47,228 nt of DNA, from contig NZ_VFSV01000026.1 of the NCBI RefSeq assembly GCF_007004065.1, positions 1-47,228 of the forward strand, written 5' to 3'. This DNA comes from Palleronia caenipelagi (GTDB lineage: Bacteria > Pseudomonadota > Alphaproteobacteria > Rhodobacterales > Rhodobacteraceae). Positions 1 through 9,638 of the stretch are shown here, one piece after another. Position 1 is the first letter of the stretch. The number at the start of each line of letters is the position of its first letter. The notes beneath the pieces were generated by a model. That model was not told the origin of the DNA, made no database searches, and saw nothing but the letters and a program-made list of their open reading frames with translations. A program made the translations under genes and the position numbers.

Positions 1-1048
1 CACAAAGCTCAGTTCGACTGACCGTGGCCCCAGTGGGGCCGCGTAAGCGGGAGAACGCGGTTTCTACACTTTGCCGGCTGGTCCGCCTGTCGCGCAGTTG
101 GTTTTATGGTCACGGCGCCGGTGAGGCAGCCCGTGAAAGTCGGAAGGCGCGGCGTGCGGCACGGGACAAGGCACTGCTGGAGCGGATCAGCCATTTTTTC
201 AAAGCCAGCAAGGGGCGCTACGGGTCCAAACGCATCCACCGGGATCCATGCGCTGACGGGGAGAGCGTCTCAGAACGTCGTGTAGCCAGAATAATGCAGG
301 AAAACAGGATCTCAGCCGGCCCGCGCAAGCCTCGTAAGCCGGTCACCACAAACAGCAATCACCAGCTGACCCCGTCGCCGAACCTGCTGCAGCGGGCGTT
401 TCACTGCACCACCCAGAACACCGTCTGGCTGGCCGACATCACCTATGTCGGTACCGGCGAGGGCTGGCTCTACCTGGCTGCTATCAAAAACTGAGCCATT
501 GTCCGCCATTGGTCCGAGTACGGTGGCGCATGCGTCGCGCGAAATCGTCGGCTGGGCCATGGCCGTCACCTGCACGCTGAACTATGCTGTAACGCGCTCA
601 GAATGGCCCTGGAATCGCGGTCCGCTCCCGGGGCTGATCCTGCATTCGGACCGCGGCGTGCAATATGCCAGTGGGGACTATCGCAAGATCATCCACCGCG
701 CCAAGCTCATCCAATCCATGAGCCGGAAGGGCGAATGCCTCGGGTTCAAGCTGGTCCGCGCCAGCGGATCGAACGATCCGGGGGATCGTTTGAAGGCGCA
801 GAACGCCCCGATGGAGAGCTTCTTTTCTTCGCTGAAGAAGGAGCTGGTCCATCGCCATCGGTTCGGACCCCGGGAACAGGCCAAGGCCGCTATCTTCGGG
901 TACATCGAGGTCTTCTACGGGCCGCCAACGCCGCCATTCAGCCATCGACTACCAGACACCGGTTCAGGCGTTCACAGAGATGAGATGGGAAATGGCCGCG
1001 TATAATCAACCATCAGACTGTCCGGAAACAGAGACGAAGATCATCTGA
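1..1048 (+). pseudogene. IS3-family transposase OrfB, multiply frameshifted
   Basis: Three reading frames together rebuild an IS3 OrfB. Frame one (to the stop at 494) has the HTH_21-like region (KGRYGSKRIH) and the start of the rve integrase core (VWLADITYV, first Asp of DDE). Frame two (about 540-940) has HSDRGVQYAS (second Asp) and NAPMESFFSSLKKE (catalytic Glu). Frame three (about 925-1048) has the RRHSAIDYQTPVQAF tail. Between GEC and NAPMES there is an in-frame insertion of about 60 bp that separates normally adjacent residues. Two frameshifts plus this insertion mean no active transposase is made. Confidence 0.85.
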
Positions 1049-1071
1049 TCCTAGCGGACAGACACCGGACA
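1..1071 (+). mobile_element. IS3-family insertion sequence remnant (right part)
   Basis: The first kilobase is the right-hand part of an IS3-family element; its left end lies outside the window. It carries a broken orfB transposase and a plausible right terminal repeat at 1057-1071 (gacagacaccggaca), which read inward starts TGTCCGGTGTCTGTC, the usual IS3-family TG...CA style. A TGTCCGG/CCGGACA pair at 1019-1025 and 1065-1071 brackets the end. The element stops about 50 bp before tRNA-Tyr. No target duplication can be checked without the left end. Confidence 0.75.
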
Positions 1072-1123
1072 AACTATAAAGTCTCTATGGCTACAGCGTT
1101 TTTATAATTTTTAGCACATCTAG

Positions 1124-1207
1124 TGGTGGGCGACCCTGGAATCGAACCAGGCGTGCGTCTCCGCGAGGGAGTTACAGTCCCCTGCCACACCTTGCGGCCT
1201 GTCGCCC
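1124..1207 (-). tRNA. tRNA-Tyr (GTA)
   Basis: Reading the minus strand, a 7-bp acceptor stem GGGCGAC/GTCGCCC, a T arm CCTGG-TTCGATT-CCAGG and an anticodon loop CTGTAAC with GTA are seen, with a long variable arm as expected for bacterial tRNA-Tyr. The discriminator A and an encoded CCA end at 1124. It lies between the IS3 remnant and the rRNA methyltransferase gene, transcribed away from it. Confidence 0.95.
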
Positions 1208-1247
1208 ACTGGGCGCGGAACTACCGCCGTGGACTGGAGGGGTCAAG

Positions 1248-2066
1248 ATGAAAATCGTTGAATTTTTTTCTCCCGCAGCGCATGGGCTGGGCATGTCAAA
1301 AAAACCTGCCTGGATCATCGAAAAAGAGCGTGCCCGGAGAGACGCCGCACGCGAAACCGTGTGGCTCTTTGGGCTCCATGCGGTGCGGGACGCGCTTGAA
1401 AATCCGCGTCGGCAAAAGCTCCGTCTGGTCACGACACGCAACGCGGCCGACAGGTTGGGGGAGGCGATTTCCGCCAGCGGTATGACCCCTGAGGACGCCG
1501 ATCCGCGCAAGTTTCCGGTACCCCTCGATCCCGGCTCGGTCCATCAGGGAGCGGCTCTGGAGGTGCGTCCTCTCGACTGGGGGCGGCTCGATGACATTGC
1601 CGTGGAGGGTATCGGTCCGATTATAGCCCTCGACCGTGTCACCGACCCCCATAACGTTGGCGCCATCTTACGGTCGGCGGAAGTGTTTGGCGCACGGGCT
1701 GTGATCGCGCCGGCGCGTCACTCGGCCCCGGAGACCGGTGCGCTGGCCAAGACTGCATCGGGGGCGCTGGAGCGACAGCCCTATCTCAGGATTGGCAATC
1801 TGGCCGACACCCTGATTCGGCTGAAGGACATGGGGTATCTGTGCCTCGGTCTGGATGGTGAAGCAGATCAGACGATCGAGGAAGCGGTGGCAGCATCTGG
1901 AAGCCGTCCCATCTGCCTCGTCCTCGGCGCGGAGGGGCCTGGGCTGAGAGCCCGGACCAAGGAAACCTGTGATCACCTTGTGCGGATCTCAGCTGCGGGC
2001 GGTTTCGGGTCATTGAATGTGTCAAACGCTGCTGCTGTCGCGCTCTACGCGGTGTCTCGAGGCTGA
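1248..2066 (+). CDS. rlmB: 23S rRNA (guanosine-2'-O-)-methyltransferase, SpoU/TrmH family
   Basis: A SPOUT-class methyltransferase that most likely 2'-O-methylates a guanosine of 23S rRNA (RlmB type) using S-adenosylmethionine in the cytoplasm. The three SpoU motifs are present: motif 1 (ALDRVTDPHNVGAILRSAE), motif 2 (LVLGAEGPGLR) and motif 3 (SLNVSNAAAVALY) at the C-terminus. The N-terminus (about residues 40-110) looks like the SpoU substrate-binding domain. The ATG at 1248 has a strong GGAGGGG 6-12 nt upstream; the ATG at 1293 (MSKKPAW) lacks one but matches where many homologues start. RlmB versus another TrmH paralogue cannot be decided from sequence alone. Confidence 0.88.
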   Translation: MKIVEFFSPAAHGLGMSKKPAWIIEKERARRDAARETVWLFGLHAVRDALENPRRQKLRLVTTRNAADRLGEAISASGMTPEDADPRKFPVPLDPGSVHQGAALEVRPLDWGRLDDIAVEGIGPIIALDRVTDPHNVGAILRSAEVFGARAVIAPARHSAPETGALAKTASGALERQPYLRIGNLADTLIRLKDMGYLCLGLDGEADQTIEEAVAASGSRPICLVLGAEGPGLRARTKETCDHLVRISAAGGFGSLNVSNAAAVALYAVSRG

Positions 2067-2170
2067 GCTATCTGAGAGCCGTATCTTAAGAGTACGGGAT
2101 CGGCGCGGTTCCGCTCCCGTTTCGTTGCATTTAAAATGGGCACAAGATATCCATTCACCATCACAAGTGG

Positions 2171-3484
2171 ATGGGTATGAGTGTGAAAATCAGAAACTGG
2201 ACGGCCGTAAACGGCACGGGCCAAATCCATTTTTATGGTGGCGGACCTGACAACGACTACGATCAACTCGACAACCTCGATTTCGCATCGATCACTCGGT
2301 TTTCTCATGGACATCACGGGCGGTCCGGGGGTGGTCAGGATGTTTTCAATTTTAGCAATACCGGCAATGTCGAAGCACTTATCGTCGGGCGGATTGAAGA
2401 CTTTGACTCCACGCGGGACGAGATCTGGATCGACGGCGTGCCGCTGGATCTCGGCAATCTGCCCTCCAATGTGCGTTTGGTGTCCTACAACGGCGGACAT
2501 AACGATGCCGGCAGTGACCCGCAGCAATGGCTGCTAATCGAAACGGACGCTGGCGGGACGATCTTCTACGCATTGGAGGGGGCGCGGGTCGACATGACGG
2601 GCGATGGCGGCTCGAACGAAGGCAATCAGGAAATCCACTTCCTGAAAGAAGACCAACTGCCTGATTTCGCCACGCTGGAGGATGTCAGTTTCGTCGATCC
2701 GGTGAACTACGTGCCCGCCGGATTTGTTCCTGACGGGGGGCTTATCATTCATGACGATGATAAAACCGCGGCTGATGTCCTGGAGACCGTGAGCGGAACG
2801 CGCGACGGTGATTTGATCGCAGCCGGTCTGAATGATGACTATGTCGTGGCACATCGCGGAAATGACGTTGTTTGGGGCGGCTCAGGCGCCGATACGGTGA
2901 TCGGAGGTGACGGCAACGACGAGCTTTATGGTGGGAACGGTGATGACCGGCTGATCGGCGGGCGTCACTCCGACCGGCTCTACGGAGAGGCCGGGGATGA
3001 CTTTCTGTCCGGTGGTAAGTCCACTGACCATCTTTTTGGCGGCAGCGGGGCGGATACGCTGAATGGGGACCGGGGGAATGACCGGCTCTACGGGGGGGAT
3101 GACACCGACCTTCTGACAGGCGGAGGCGAGCGGGACCGGCTCGAAGGTGGTGCCGGACGCGATGTCTTGGTGGGTGGCGGTGATGCCGACCTGTTCGTGT
3201 TTACGACCGGTGACCTGACCTTCGATAACGCAACGACGGAAGCAGGTCGTGTCGAAGCGCTGGAGCTGGTTCAGGATTTCGAGATCGGAATCGATCGCTT
3301 GCTTTTCGTCGGCTACGAGAATGCCAGTTCTCTCGCTGATCTGACCATCTGGGACGAGCAATTAGACGGGCAGGATTTCGTGGCCATTCAGATTTCCGCG
3401 ACGGGGGAAGAACTGCTGCTGGCCTCCGATGGTGATCTAACGGCGGATATCCTCGCTGCAGAAAGCAACTTTATGTTCGCTTGA
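2171..3484 (+). CDS. RTX (haemolysin-type calcium-binding) repeat protein
   Basis: A 437-residue acidic protein probably exported by a type I secretion system. Residues about 1-205 form an N-terminal domain of unknown function (GGGQDVFNFSN... DFDSTRD... QQWLLIETD). Residues about 215-345 are a block of nonapeptide RTX repeats (GGxGxDxLx, for example GGDGNDELYGGNGDDRL) that bind calcium outside the cell. The last 90 residues are a non-repeat tail with DLFVF, typical of the C-terminal secretion region. There is no Sec signal, as expected for type I substrates. No secretion genes are nearby. A second RTX gene at 45741 shares the N-terminal domain. The second Met (2177) is an alternative start. 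Confidence 0.85.
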   Translation: MGMSVKIRNWTAVNGTGQIHFYGGGPDNDYDQLDNLDFASITRFSHGHHGRSGGGQDVFNFSNTGNVEALIVGRIEDFDSTRDEIWIDGVPLDLGNLPSNVRLVSYNGGHNDAGSDPQQWLLIETDAGGTIFYALEGARVDMTGDGGSNEGNQEIHFLKEDQLPDFATLEDVSFVDPVNYVPAGFVPDGGLIIHDDDKTAADVLETVSGTRDGDLIAAGLNDDYVVAHRGNDVVWGGSGADTVIGGDGNDELYGGNGDDRLIGGRHSDRLYGEAGDDFLSGGKSTDHLFGGSGADTLNGDRGNDRLYGGDDTDLLTGGGERDRLEGGAGRDVLVGGGDADLFVFTTGDLTFDNATTEAGRVEALELVQDFEIGIDRLLFVGYENASSLADLTIWDEQLDGQDFVAIQISATGEELLLASDGDLTADILAAESNFMFA

Positions 3485-3490
3485 AAATGC

Positions 3491-3517
3491 GCCCGGCGGT
3501 GCTGCAGCACCCCGGGC
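3491..3517. terminator. Convergent-gene stem-loop, possible bidirectional terminator
   Basis: An 11-bp stem (GCCCGG + GGTGC, with one bulged C, pairing to GCACC + CCGGGC) with a TGCA loop sits in the 35-bp gap between the converging RTX gene and hisE. It has no long T-run on either side, so it may be a barrier or mRNA-end stabiliser rather than a classic intrinsic terminator. Confidence 0.55.
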
Positions 3518-3519
3518 GA

Positions 3520-3834
3520 CTACGTCCCGCGAGAAGCCTTCTCTGTGAGGCCAGAGGTGCCTTCGCGCCGCGCCAGTTCGGTCTCAATATCGGCGAGCGT
3601 GACGTCATGGGAGGCGCACATGACCAGAAGGTGGTAGAGTACGTCCGCCGCCTCCGCGGTCAGTCGGGACCGGTCCCCCTTCACAGCCTCGATGACGGCC
3701 TCCACCGCTTCCTCGCCAAACTTCTCGGCAGTCTTTTCCGGACCTTTGGCCAGCAGTTTTGCCGTCCAGGAGCTGTTCGGATCTGAGCCTTTGCGCGCGG
3801 CGATGGTGGCGGCGAGACGGACAAGGGCGCTCAT
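3520..3834 (-). CDS. hisE: Phosphoribosyl-ATP pyrophosphatase
   Basis: Hydrolyses phosphoribosyl-ATP to phosphoribosyl-AMP, the second step of histidine synthesis. At 104 residues it is the usual size of a stand-alone HisE. The all-alpha MazG-like metal site is visible: [14 protein letters not shown] and [13 protein letters not shown], with the conserved Glu/Asp residues. Its ATG overlaps the hisF stop (ATGA), so the two are translationally coupled, and it is last in the hisA-hisF-hisE run. Confidence 0.96.
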   Translation of the reverse strand: MSALVRLAATIAARKGSDPNSSWTAKLLAKGPEKTAEKFGEEAVEAVIEAVKGDRSRLTAEAADVLYHLLVMCASHDVTLADIETELARREGTSGLTEKASRGT

Positions 3835-4592
3835 GTGAGCCTCACGGGGATGCCGGCATCGGCCATGTGCTGCTTGGCCTCTCCGATGGTGAATTCGCCG
3901 AAGTGAAAGATCGAGGCCGCGAGGACGGCAGAGGCGCCGCCTTCGGTCACACCTTCGACCAAATGGTCAAGCGTGCCCACTCCGCCCGAGGCGATCACCG
4001 GGACCGAGACCGCGTCCGAGATGGCGCGGGTCAGCGGCAGGTTAAACCCGGCCCTTGTGCCATCACGATCCATGGAGGTCAGCAGGATTTCACCCGCGCC
4101 TTTTTCGGTGACGGTGCGGGCAAACTCGACCGCGTCGATGCCGGTGGGTTTACGGCCCCCATGAGTGAAGATCTCCCAGCGACCGGGCTCAACGGTCTTG
4201 GCGTCGATAGCGACGACGATGCATTGGGAGCCAAACCGGTCCGCAGAGCGTGCGACCACGTCCGGATCCGCAACTGCGGCAGAGTTAAAGCTGACCTTGT
4301 CTGCGCCCGCGAGCAGCAGCGCGCGCACATCCTCGGGCGTGCGCACTCCACCGCCTACGGTTAGCGGCATAAAGCAAGCTTCGGCGGTGCGGGTGGCCAG
4401 ATCAAACATCGTCCCACGATTCTCATGCGTTGCATGGATGTCGAGAAAGCAGAGTTCGTCCGCCCCGGCGGCGTCATAGGCCTTGGCTGCCTCGACCGGA
4501 TCACCGGCATCGATGAGATCGACGAAATTGACGCCTTTGACCACGCGGCCATCGGCGACATCGAGACAGGGGATCACGCGCGTTTTCAGCAT
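3831..4592 (-). CDS. hisF: Imidazole glycerol phosphate synthase, cyclase subunit
   Basis: A (beta/alpha)8 barrel that, with HisH, converts PRFAR plus ammonia to imidazole glycerol phosphate and AICAR. At 253 residues it is the standard length. Catalytic Asp residues lie in [14 protein letters not shown] near the N-terminus and in VVAIDAKT in the middle; phosphate-binding glycines are in VTVGGGVR-like and IASGGVG segments. It is followed by hisE with a 4-bp overlap. hisH is not in the window. Confidence 0.97.
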   Translation of the reverse strand: MLKTRVIPCLDVADGRVVKGVNFVDLIDAGDPVEAAKAYDAAGADELCFLDIHATHENRGTMFDLATRTAEACFMPLTVGGGVRTPEDVRALLLAGADKVSFNSAAVADPDVVARSADRFGSQCIVVAIDAKTVEPGRWEIFTHGGRKPTGIDAVEFARTVTEKGAGEILLTSMDRDGTRAGFNLPLTRAISDAVSVPVIASGGVGTLDHLVEGVTEGGASAVLAASIFHFGEFTIGEAKQHMADAGIPVRLT

Positions 4593-4634
4593 GGGGCCTC
4601 CATAGGCGAGGAATTGCGACAGGGGAAGCGGGGA

Positions 4635-4655
4635 CGATTTTTCGCAGAAAAATCG
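4635..4655. other. 9-bp perfect hairpin between hisA and hisF
   Basis: CGATTTTTC-GCA-GAAAAATCG forms a 9-bp perfect stem with a 3-nt loop in the 75-bp hisA-hisF gap. It is AT-rich in a GC-rich setting. It could be a processing or stability hairpin in the his mRNA; the T-run lies inside the stem, so it is not a standard terminator. Confidence 0.6.
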
Positions 4656-4667
4656 CGCTCCCTTGCG

Positions 4668-5387
4668 TCAGGCGCGCAGCAGATCCAACGCAGCGCTAAG
4701 GTCGATCGCGCCTTCGTAAAGCGCCCGCCCGGAAATTGCGCCGGAAATCACGCCGGTGTCTTTCAACCGCGTCAGGTCCGCCATCGACGACACTCCGCCG
4801 GAGGCAATGACTGGGATCTCCACCGCGCGGGCCAGCGCTTCGGTCGCCTCGATATTCGGCCCTCCCATAGCGCCATCGCGGTCGATATCGGTGTAGATGA
4901 TCGCCGCCACCCCCGCATCTTCGAAGCTCTTCGCCAGATCCGTGACCATCACATCGGTCTCTTCGGCCCAGCCCCGGGTCGCCACGCGACCGTTCCTCGC
5001 GTCGAGCCCGACTGCGACCTTGCCCGGAAATTCGCGCGCCGCCTCGCGCACGAGGTCAGGGTTTTCCACCGCCACGGTGCCGAGAATCACCCGTGACAGT
5101 CCCTTGTCCATCCATGCCGAGATGGTCCCCATGTCCCTGATTCCGCCGCCAAGCTGACAGGGAACCGTAACCCGCGACAGGATCGCCTCGACCGCCGCGC
5201 CATTCACTGGTTCTCCTGCAAAGGCGCCGTTCAGGTCCACCAGATGGATCCACTCGCAACCTGCCGCTTCGAATTGGGCCGCCTGCGCCGCCGGGTCGGT
5301 GCCGAACACCGTGGCCGCATCCATCTCGCCGCGCAGCAGCCGGACGCAATTTCCATCCTTCAGGTCAATGGCGGGGTAAAGGATCAT
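4668..5387 (-). CDS. hisA: ProFAR isomerase (phosphoribosylformimino-AICAR-phosphate isomerase)
   Basis: Catalyses the Amadori rearrangement of ProFAR to PRFAR in histidine synthesis. It is a 239-residue (beta/alpha)8 barrel of normal length. The general base Asp is in [14 protein letters not shown], the second catalytic Asp in [14 protein letters not shown], with phosphate-binding LGGGIR and IASGGV. A GGAG lies 7-10 nt before the ATG. It is first of the three his genes seen here, all on the minus strand. Confidence 0.97.
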   Translation of the reverse strand: MILYPAIDLKDGNCVRLLRGEMDAATVFGTDPAAQAAQFEAAGCEWIHLVDLNGAFAGEPVNGAAVEAILSRVTVPCQLGGGIRDMGTISAWMDKGLSRVILGTVAVENPDLVREAAREFPGKVAVGLDARNGRVATRGWAEETDVMVTDLAKSFEDAGVAAIIYTDIDRDGAMGGPNIEATEALARAVEIPVIASGGVSSMADLTRLKDTGVISGAISGRALYEGAIDLSAALDLLRA

Positions 5388-5522
5388 GTGAAGGCTCCGT
5401 TAGGTCATCTGGTGACCTTCTGTCAGCTTCCTGTAGACTTGCCAACCATGGTGGGCCGAGATGGCGGAGGATCCGTCGCGGCAGCCAGACCAAACCGGTC
5501 TTTGGAAAGGGAGGAGACCCGC

Positions 5523-5909
5523 GTGAAAAAGACAATTCTTGCCGCTTTCATGTTCGCCGCATGTGCCGGCGCCGCCGCTGCTGACCCCATTGAGGGCGTG
5601 TGGCAGACCCAGCCTGATGAGGGCGCCTATGCTCATGTGACTGTTGCGCCATGTGGCGGCGCATTTTGCGGCACCATTACCCGCACCTTCAACGCTTCGG
5701 GCGAGTATGCCTCCCCCAATAAGGGCAAACAGATCGTCCGCTCCATGACCGCTCAGGGTGGCGGCAAATATACCGGCAATGTCTGGCGTCCGGCCAATAA
5801 CAAGGTCTACGCCGGCAAGGCCGAGATCTCGGGCAAGCAGATGAAGCTCTCGGGCTGCGTCGCCGGGGGGTTGATCTGCAAGGCGCAGACCTGGGTTAAG
5901 ATACGCTAA
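5523..5909 (+). CDS. Secreted DUF2147-family protein
   Basis: A 128-residue protein with a classical signal peptide ([19 protein letters not shown], cleavage before DPIEGVW), so it acts in the periplasm or beyond. The mature part has the DUF2147 pattern: DPIEGVWQT near the start, two Cys in [11 protein letters not shown], a [15 protein letters not shown] strand region and a Cys-containing end. The family is lipocalin-like and its function is unknown. GTG is chosen as start because GGAGG precedes it by about 8 nt and the signal peptide begins there. It diverges from hisA. Confidence 0.85.
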   Translation: MKKTILAAFMFAACAGAAAADPIEGVWQTQPDEGAYAHVTVAPCGGAFCGTITRTFNASGEYASPNKGKQIVRSMTAQGGGKYTGNVWRPANNKVYAGKAEISGKQMKLSGCVAGGLICKAQTWVKIR

Positions 5910-6009
5910 GTTCGCCGCAAACCGGGCACAGGCCGGAGAATTCCGGCTTGAACCCCCCGGCGGACCGTGCGAGCGCTCTCAGGACCTGAATCCGCGAGAG
6001 GTTTTCCGT

Positions 6010-7362
6010 ATGTCCGCACATGGTGTCCCCACTCCTCTGACTGCTGTCAAATCCGGTCCGCTGACCGGAACGGCGGATGTCCCCGGCGACAAGTCGATCA
6101 GCCACCGCTCGCTGATTTTTGGTGCCATGGCAGTGGGCGAGACGCGGATTACAGGGCTTCTCGAAGGTCAGGACGTGCTCGATACGGGCCGCGCCATGCA
6201 GGCGCTCGGCGCCGAGGTGACGCGCCATGATGACGGCACGTGGACCGTGCAGGGCGTCGGCGTTGGTGGATTTTCCGAGCCGGACCACGTGATCGACTGC
6301 GGCAATTCTGGAACCGGCGTGCGGCTCTTAATGGGCGCTGTGGCTACCCACGGATTTGCCACGACCTTCACCGGCGACGCGTCCCTCAATTCGCGTCCAA
6401 TGGCCCGGGTCACCGACCCGCTGGCTCTGTTCGGTGCCGAGGCCGTCGGGCGCTCGCGCGGGCGGTTGCCCCTGACACTGGTCGGCGCGTGCGAGCCCGT
6501 CCCGGTCCGCTATGCTACGCCGGTTCCCTCGGCGCAGGTGAAATCAGCCGTCCTGCTGGCAGGGCTGAACGCGCCGGGACAGACCGTCGTCATCGAAAAG
6601 GAAGCCACCCGCGACCACACCGAGCGGATGCTGGCGGGCTTCGGCGCCGAGATCTCCACCGAGGTCACAGACGAAGGCCGTGTCATCACTCTGACGGGCC
6701 AACCGGAGCTGCGACCGCAAACCATCGTGGTGCCGCGCGACCCGTCCTCCGCTGCCTTCCCGGTTTGCGCTGCGCTGATCACCGAAGGCTCCGACGTTCT
6801 GGTGCCCAATATCTGCCTCAACCCGACCCGCGCCGGGCTCTTTGAGACGCTGCGCGACATGGGCGCCGACCTGACCTACGAGAACCTCCGCGAAGAAGGG
6901 GGCGAACCCGTGGCCGACCTCCGCGCCCGCTTCTCGCCCGATATGAAGGGGATCGAGGTCCCCGCTGAGCGTGCCGCCTCTATGATCGACGAATACCCGA
7001 TCCTGTCAGTGGTCGCGGCCAATGCCGAAGGGGTGACCTATATGCCCGGCGTGGCCGAACTGCGGGTCAAGGAGAGCGACCGGATCGACGCCATGGCGCG
7101 CGGGCTTGAGGCCTGCGGTGTGACTGTCGAGGAAGGCTCTGACTGGTGGAAGGTGCATGGCCGCGGCGCGGGCGGCGTGCGCGGAGGGGGCACCGTGGCT
7201 GCAAGGCTCGACCACCGCATCGCCATGTCGTTCCTCTGCCTCGGCTTTTCGGCGCAGAACACGGTGACTGTTGATGATGCAGGCCCCATCGCGACCTCCT
7301 TCCCGATCTTCCGCCCGCTGATGGAGCAACTCGGCGCGCGGTTTCAGGACAGGCAGGAGTGA
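6010..7362 (+). CDS. aroA: 3-phosphoshikimate 1-carboxyvinyltransferase (EPSP synthase)
   Basis: Transfers the enolpyruvyl group of PEP to shikimate-3-phosphate in the chorismate pathway. 450 residues, normal length. The family signatures are clear: [16 protein letters not shown] at the N-terminus (S3P/PEP binding), [23 protein letters not shown], and [16 protein letters not shown] near the C-terminus. The N-terminal ALA-like GAMA and the overall pattern resemble the alphaproteobacterial group. It is followed after 3 bp by the GFA gene and then by cmk, so the three are probably co-transcribed. Confidence 0.97.
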   Translation: MSAHGVPTPLTAVKSGPLTGTADVPGDKSISHRSLIFGAMAVGETRITGLLEGQDVLDTGRAMQALGAEVTRHDDGTWTVQGVGVGGFSEPDHVIDCGNSGTGVRLLMGAVATHGFATTFTGDASLNSRPMARVTDPLALFGAEAVGRSRGRLPLTLVGACEPVPVRYATPVPSAQVKSAVLLAGLNAPGQTVVIEKEATRDHTERMLAGFGAEISTEVTDEGRVITLTGQPELRPQTIVVPRDPSSAAFPVCAALITEGSDVLVPNICLNPTRAGLFETLRDMGADLTYENLREEGGEPVADLRARFSPDMKGIEVPAERAASMIDEYPILSVVAANAEGVTYMPGVAELRVKESDRIDAMARGLEACGVTVEEGSDWWKVHGRGAGGVRGGGTVAARLDHRIAMSFLCLGFSAQNTVTVDDAGPIATSFPIFRPLMEQLGARFQDRQE

Positions 7363-7365
7363 GCC

Positions 7366-7782
7366 ATGCCAGAGGGGTCCTGCCTCTGCGGTGAGATCCG
7401 CTTTCGCGTGAGCGGGCCGCTCTTGCCGGTTGTTGGCTGCCATTGTGTCCAATGTCGAAAGACCTCAGGCCATTACTGGGCGGCGACGGCAACCCGGCGG
7501 GAACTACTGGAGATTTCCGGGACGCCAAAATGGTACGAAAGCACCCCCGGCATCAAGCGGGGCTTTTGCGGCAGATGCGGTTCGAGTTTGTTCTGGGATG
7601 ACGGGGGCGATCTGGTCTCGATCGCGCCGGGCGGTCTCGACGAAGGTGAGCCGCCGGCGATGGTTGGCCACATTTTTTGCGCCAGCAAAGGCAGCTATTA
7701 TGAGGTCGCCGATGGCTTGCCTCAGGCCGCCGCATCCGACGAAGAGATCCTGAAAAGGGGGCGCACATGGCGTTTACCGTAG
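7366..7782 (+). CDS. GFA-domain (glutathione-dependent formaldehyde-activating-like) zinc protein
   Basis: A 138-residue small zinc protein of the GFA/DUF636 superfamily. The zinc ligands are visible: CLCG at residues 6-8, [11 protein letters not shown] at 25-30 and [11 protein letters not shown] around residue 68. Proven substrates of the family are few, and many members are unrelated to formaldehyde, so only the fold is assigned. It is squeezed between aroA (3 bp) and cmk (16-bp overlap), implying an operon but not a shared pathway. Confidence 0.88.
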   Translation: MPEGSCLCGEIRFRVSGPLLPVVGCHCVQCRKTSGHYWAATATRRELLEISGTPKWYESTPGIKRGFCGRCGSSLFWDDGGDLVSIAPGGLDEGEPPAMVGHIFCASKGSYYEVADGLPQAAASDEEILKRGRTWRLP

Positions 7783-8357
7783 CAATTGACGGTCCGGCAG
7801 CAGCGGGCAAAGGCACCATCGCCCGCGCAATCGCCGTCGAGTTCGGCTTCCGCCATCTGGACACCGGGCTCCTCTACCGGGCCACAGGGGCTCGGGTTCT
7901 GGCGGGCGAAGATGCGATTGCCGCCGCGCGGTCGCTCCTGCCCGAGCATCTTGAGGCCGATGGCCTGCGCAATGAGAAGGTCGCGGAGGCCGCGTCACAA
8001 GTTGCCGCTCTGCCCGAGGTTCGGGAGGCTCTGGTGGCGTTCCAGCGGCGCTTTGCGCGATTCGAGCCCGGAGCGGTCCTAGACGGGCGGGATATTGGCA
8101 CGGTGATTTGTCCCGAGGCGGAGGTGAAGCTCTTTGTCACCGCCTCCGCCGAGACACGCGCCGCTCGCCGCCACGCGGAACTCGGCGGGGACTACGAGGT
8201 GGTACTAGAGGATGTGCGCCGCCGCGACGCCCGTGACATGGGCCGCGCCGACGCGCCCCTGCGCCCGGCAGATGACGCTGTCCTGCTCGATACAACCGAG
8301 ATGAGCATCGACGACGCCGTCAAGGTCGCCCGTGCTGCCGTGTTAGTAAAGCTCTGA
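7767..8357 (+). CDS. cmk: Cytidylate kinase
   Basis: Phosphorylates CMP/dCMP to the diphosphates with ATP. The P-loop [15 protein letters not shown] is near the N-terminus, DTGLLYRA forms the CMP-binding start, and [19 protein letters not shown] is the signature of the family. 196 residues is slightly short because the CMP-insert domain is compact. The start overlaps the end of the GFA gene. In many alphaproteobacteria cmk is followed by rpsA; here tRNA-Cys and the prophage follow. Confidence 0.96.
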   Translation: MAFTVAIDGPAAAGKGTIARAIAVEFGFRHLDTGLLYRATGARVLAGEDAIAAARSLLPEHLEADGLRNEKVAEAASQVAALPEVREALVAFQRRFARFEPGAVLDGRDIGTVICPEAEVKLFVTASAETRAARRHAELGGDYEVVLEDVRRRDARDMGRADAPLRPADDAVLLDTTEMSIDDAVKVARAAVLVKL

Positions 8358-8452
8358 AATGGGGCACTATCGACGGCAAAAGAGCCTTGTACCCGGTGCG
8401 ATGACGGACTAAATCCCGTCAAGAGGGCTGTCACCACGGGCTCTCACGAAAA

Positions 8453-8526
8453 GGCGAGTTGGCGGAGTGGTGACGCAGCGGATTGCAAATCCGTGTACAC
8501 CGGTTCGATTCCGGTACTCGCCTCCA
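8453..8526 (+). tRNA. tRNA-Cys (GCA), likely prophage attachment locus
   Basis: A complete 74-nt tRNA with CCA encoded: acceptor GGCGAGT/ACTCGCC, anticodon loop around TTGCAAA (GCA), T arm ACCGG-TTCGATT-CCGGT, discriminator T. The prophage integrase gene begins 117 bp downstream, pointing toward it, which is the usual arrangement for integration at a tRNA 3' end. The matching copy on the right side was not found. Confidence 0.95.
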
Positions 8527-8642
8527 TTTATTTTTAAGCACTTAGCGGATTTTTCGCTTCAGCTTGAAATCGCGTCTAAGCAAATGTCTAAACATTCTGT
8601 TTTTGTTCTGTTCGTTTGTCGGACCAAGAACGGGGTGTGGCG

Positions 8643-9638
8643 TTATGGCTTTTTGCGGCGACTTTGGGCTTCGATTGCCCGCACGCGCTGACGGATTTGC
8701 TGGGTGTAGTGTGCGACCATCTTGGGGCTTTGCCCGGTGACTGCGGCCACCAGTTCGTCGTTGCACCCCGCTTCGACCAGTTCGCAGGCCGCGTTGTAGC
8801 GCCAACTGTGAATGTCGAAGTCCAGCGCCCCGATGTCTTCCCTGATTTTCCGAATGGCCTGCGAAGCGCCGCGATATGACCAGCGATTGGTCGCGCGGTG
8901 ATTTGTCAGCATAAACAGTGACCGGCGTGGTGCCGCGTCCAGCGCTTCCTGAAGCGCGGGCACGATGGGTACCCAAAGCCGTTTCCCGGTCTTATTCTGT
9001 TTGACCGTGATTCCCCCGTCCTGAATGTCGCCCCACCGCATTTCCAGCACATCACCGATGCGCTGGCCGGACCCAAGGCACAACTCCATCAGCAGGCGTT
9101 CGCGGGTGCCAAGGGGGGCTGCTTCGCGGAAGTCGTCTATCAGGCTTTGCGGCCATGGCAGGCGTGGGTCAGTGTCCACCTTCAGCAGCGACACGCCCTT
9201 GGCGGGGTTATCAGTACGCCACCCAAGATCGATGCAGTGTTCCATCAGGATGCGGATGACCTTCACCGCGTAGTTCGCGAAGTACGGCTTTTCAGCGTTC
9301 TGGTCGCGCAGGCGGATCACATCCTTGCGCTGCAGGTTGGCCGGGTTCAGTGGCCCAAACCGTTCGTCAATAAAGGCGGTGTATTTGTCGTAATCCATCG
9401 CTGTGCGCGGCTTCAAATTCCGATAGCGTGGCGACTTGTGGTAGCTGCGAATGAGCGCGGAAAAGCTGCGGCGCAGGACTTTGGGCTGTTCGTCACCCTT
9501 CAGGATGGCGGCATATTCGGCCCAAAATTCAGGGGTTCCGAAATCCGCTTTGATCTTTTGCGAGGGCCACCCGCGCCGTTGAAAATAAAGCCCATTGCGT
9601 TGTCGGTATATGAATTTAGGAAGCTCCCGCTTTGTCAT
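8643..9638 (-). CDS. int: Prophage tyrosine-recombinase integrase
   Basis: A site-specific recombinase that integrates and excises the prophage, presumably at tRNA-Cys. 331 residues. The N-terminal half carries an arm/core-binding SAM-like region (SFSALIRSYHKSPRYRNL onward). The catalytic domain shows the first Arg in GSGQRIGDVLEMRW, the Lys in a VKQNKTGKRLWVP strand, H-x-x-R in DIHSWRYNA, and the nucleophile Tyr in MVAHYTQ. The ATG at 9638 is chosen; a TTG 21 bp upstream is in frame. Its start overlaps the end of the small upstream gene, so the two are coupled. Confidence 0.93.
   Translation of the reverse strand: MTKRELPKFIYRQRNGLYFQRRGWPSQKIKADFGTPEFWAEYAAILKGDEQPKVLRRSFSALIRSYHKSPRYRNLKPRTAMDYDKYTAFIDERFGPLNPANLQRKDVIRLRDQNAEKPYFANYAVKVIRILMEHCIDLGWRTDNPAKGVSLLKVDTDPRLPWPQSLIDDFREAAPLGTRERLLMELCLGSGQRIGDVLEMRWGDIQDGGITVKQNKTGKRLWVPIVPALQEALDAAPRRSLFMLTNHRATNRWSYRGASQAIRKIREDIGALDFDIHSWRYNAACELVEAGCNDELVAAVTGQSPKMVAHYTQQIRQRVRAIEAQSRRKKP

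Noticed and set aside
2880-3200. Short periodic repeats that could suggest a CRISPR array
   Set aside because: They encode RTX nonapeptides in one frame, vary in sequence and have no spacer structure; the same holds for 46500-47228. No CRISPR array or cas gene is seen.
4635-4655. Riboswitch or his attenuator between hisA and hisF
   Set aside because: A single hairpin without leader peptide, His codon run or alternative pairing; insufficient for either.
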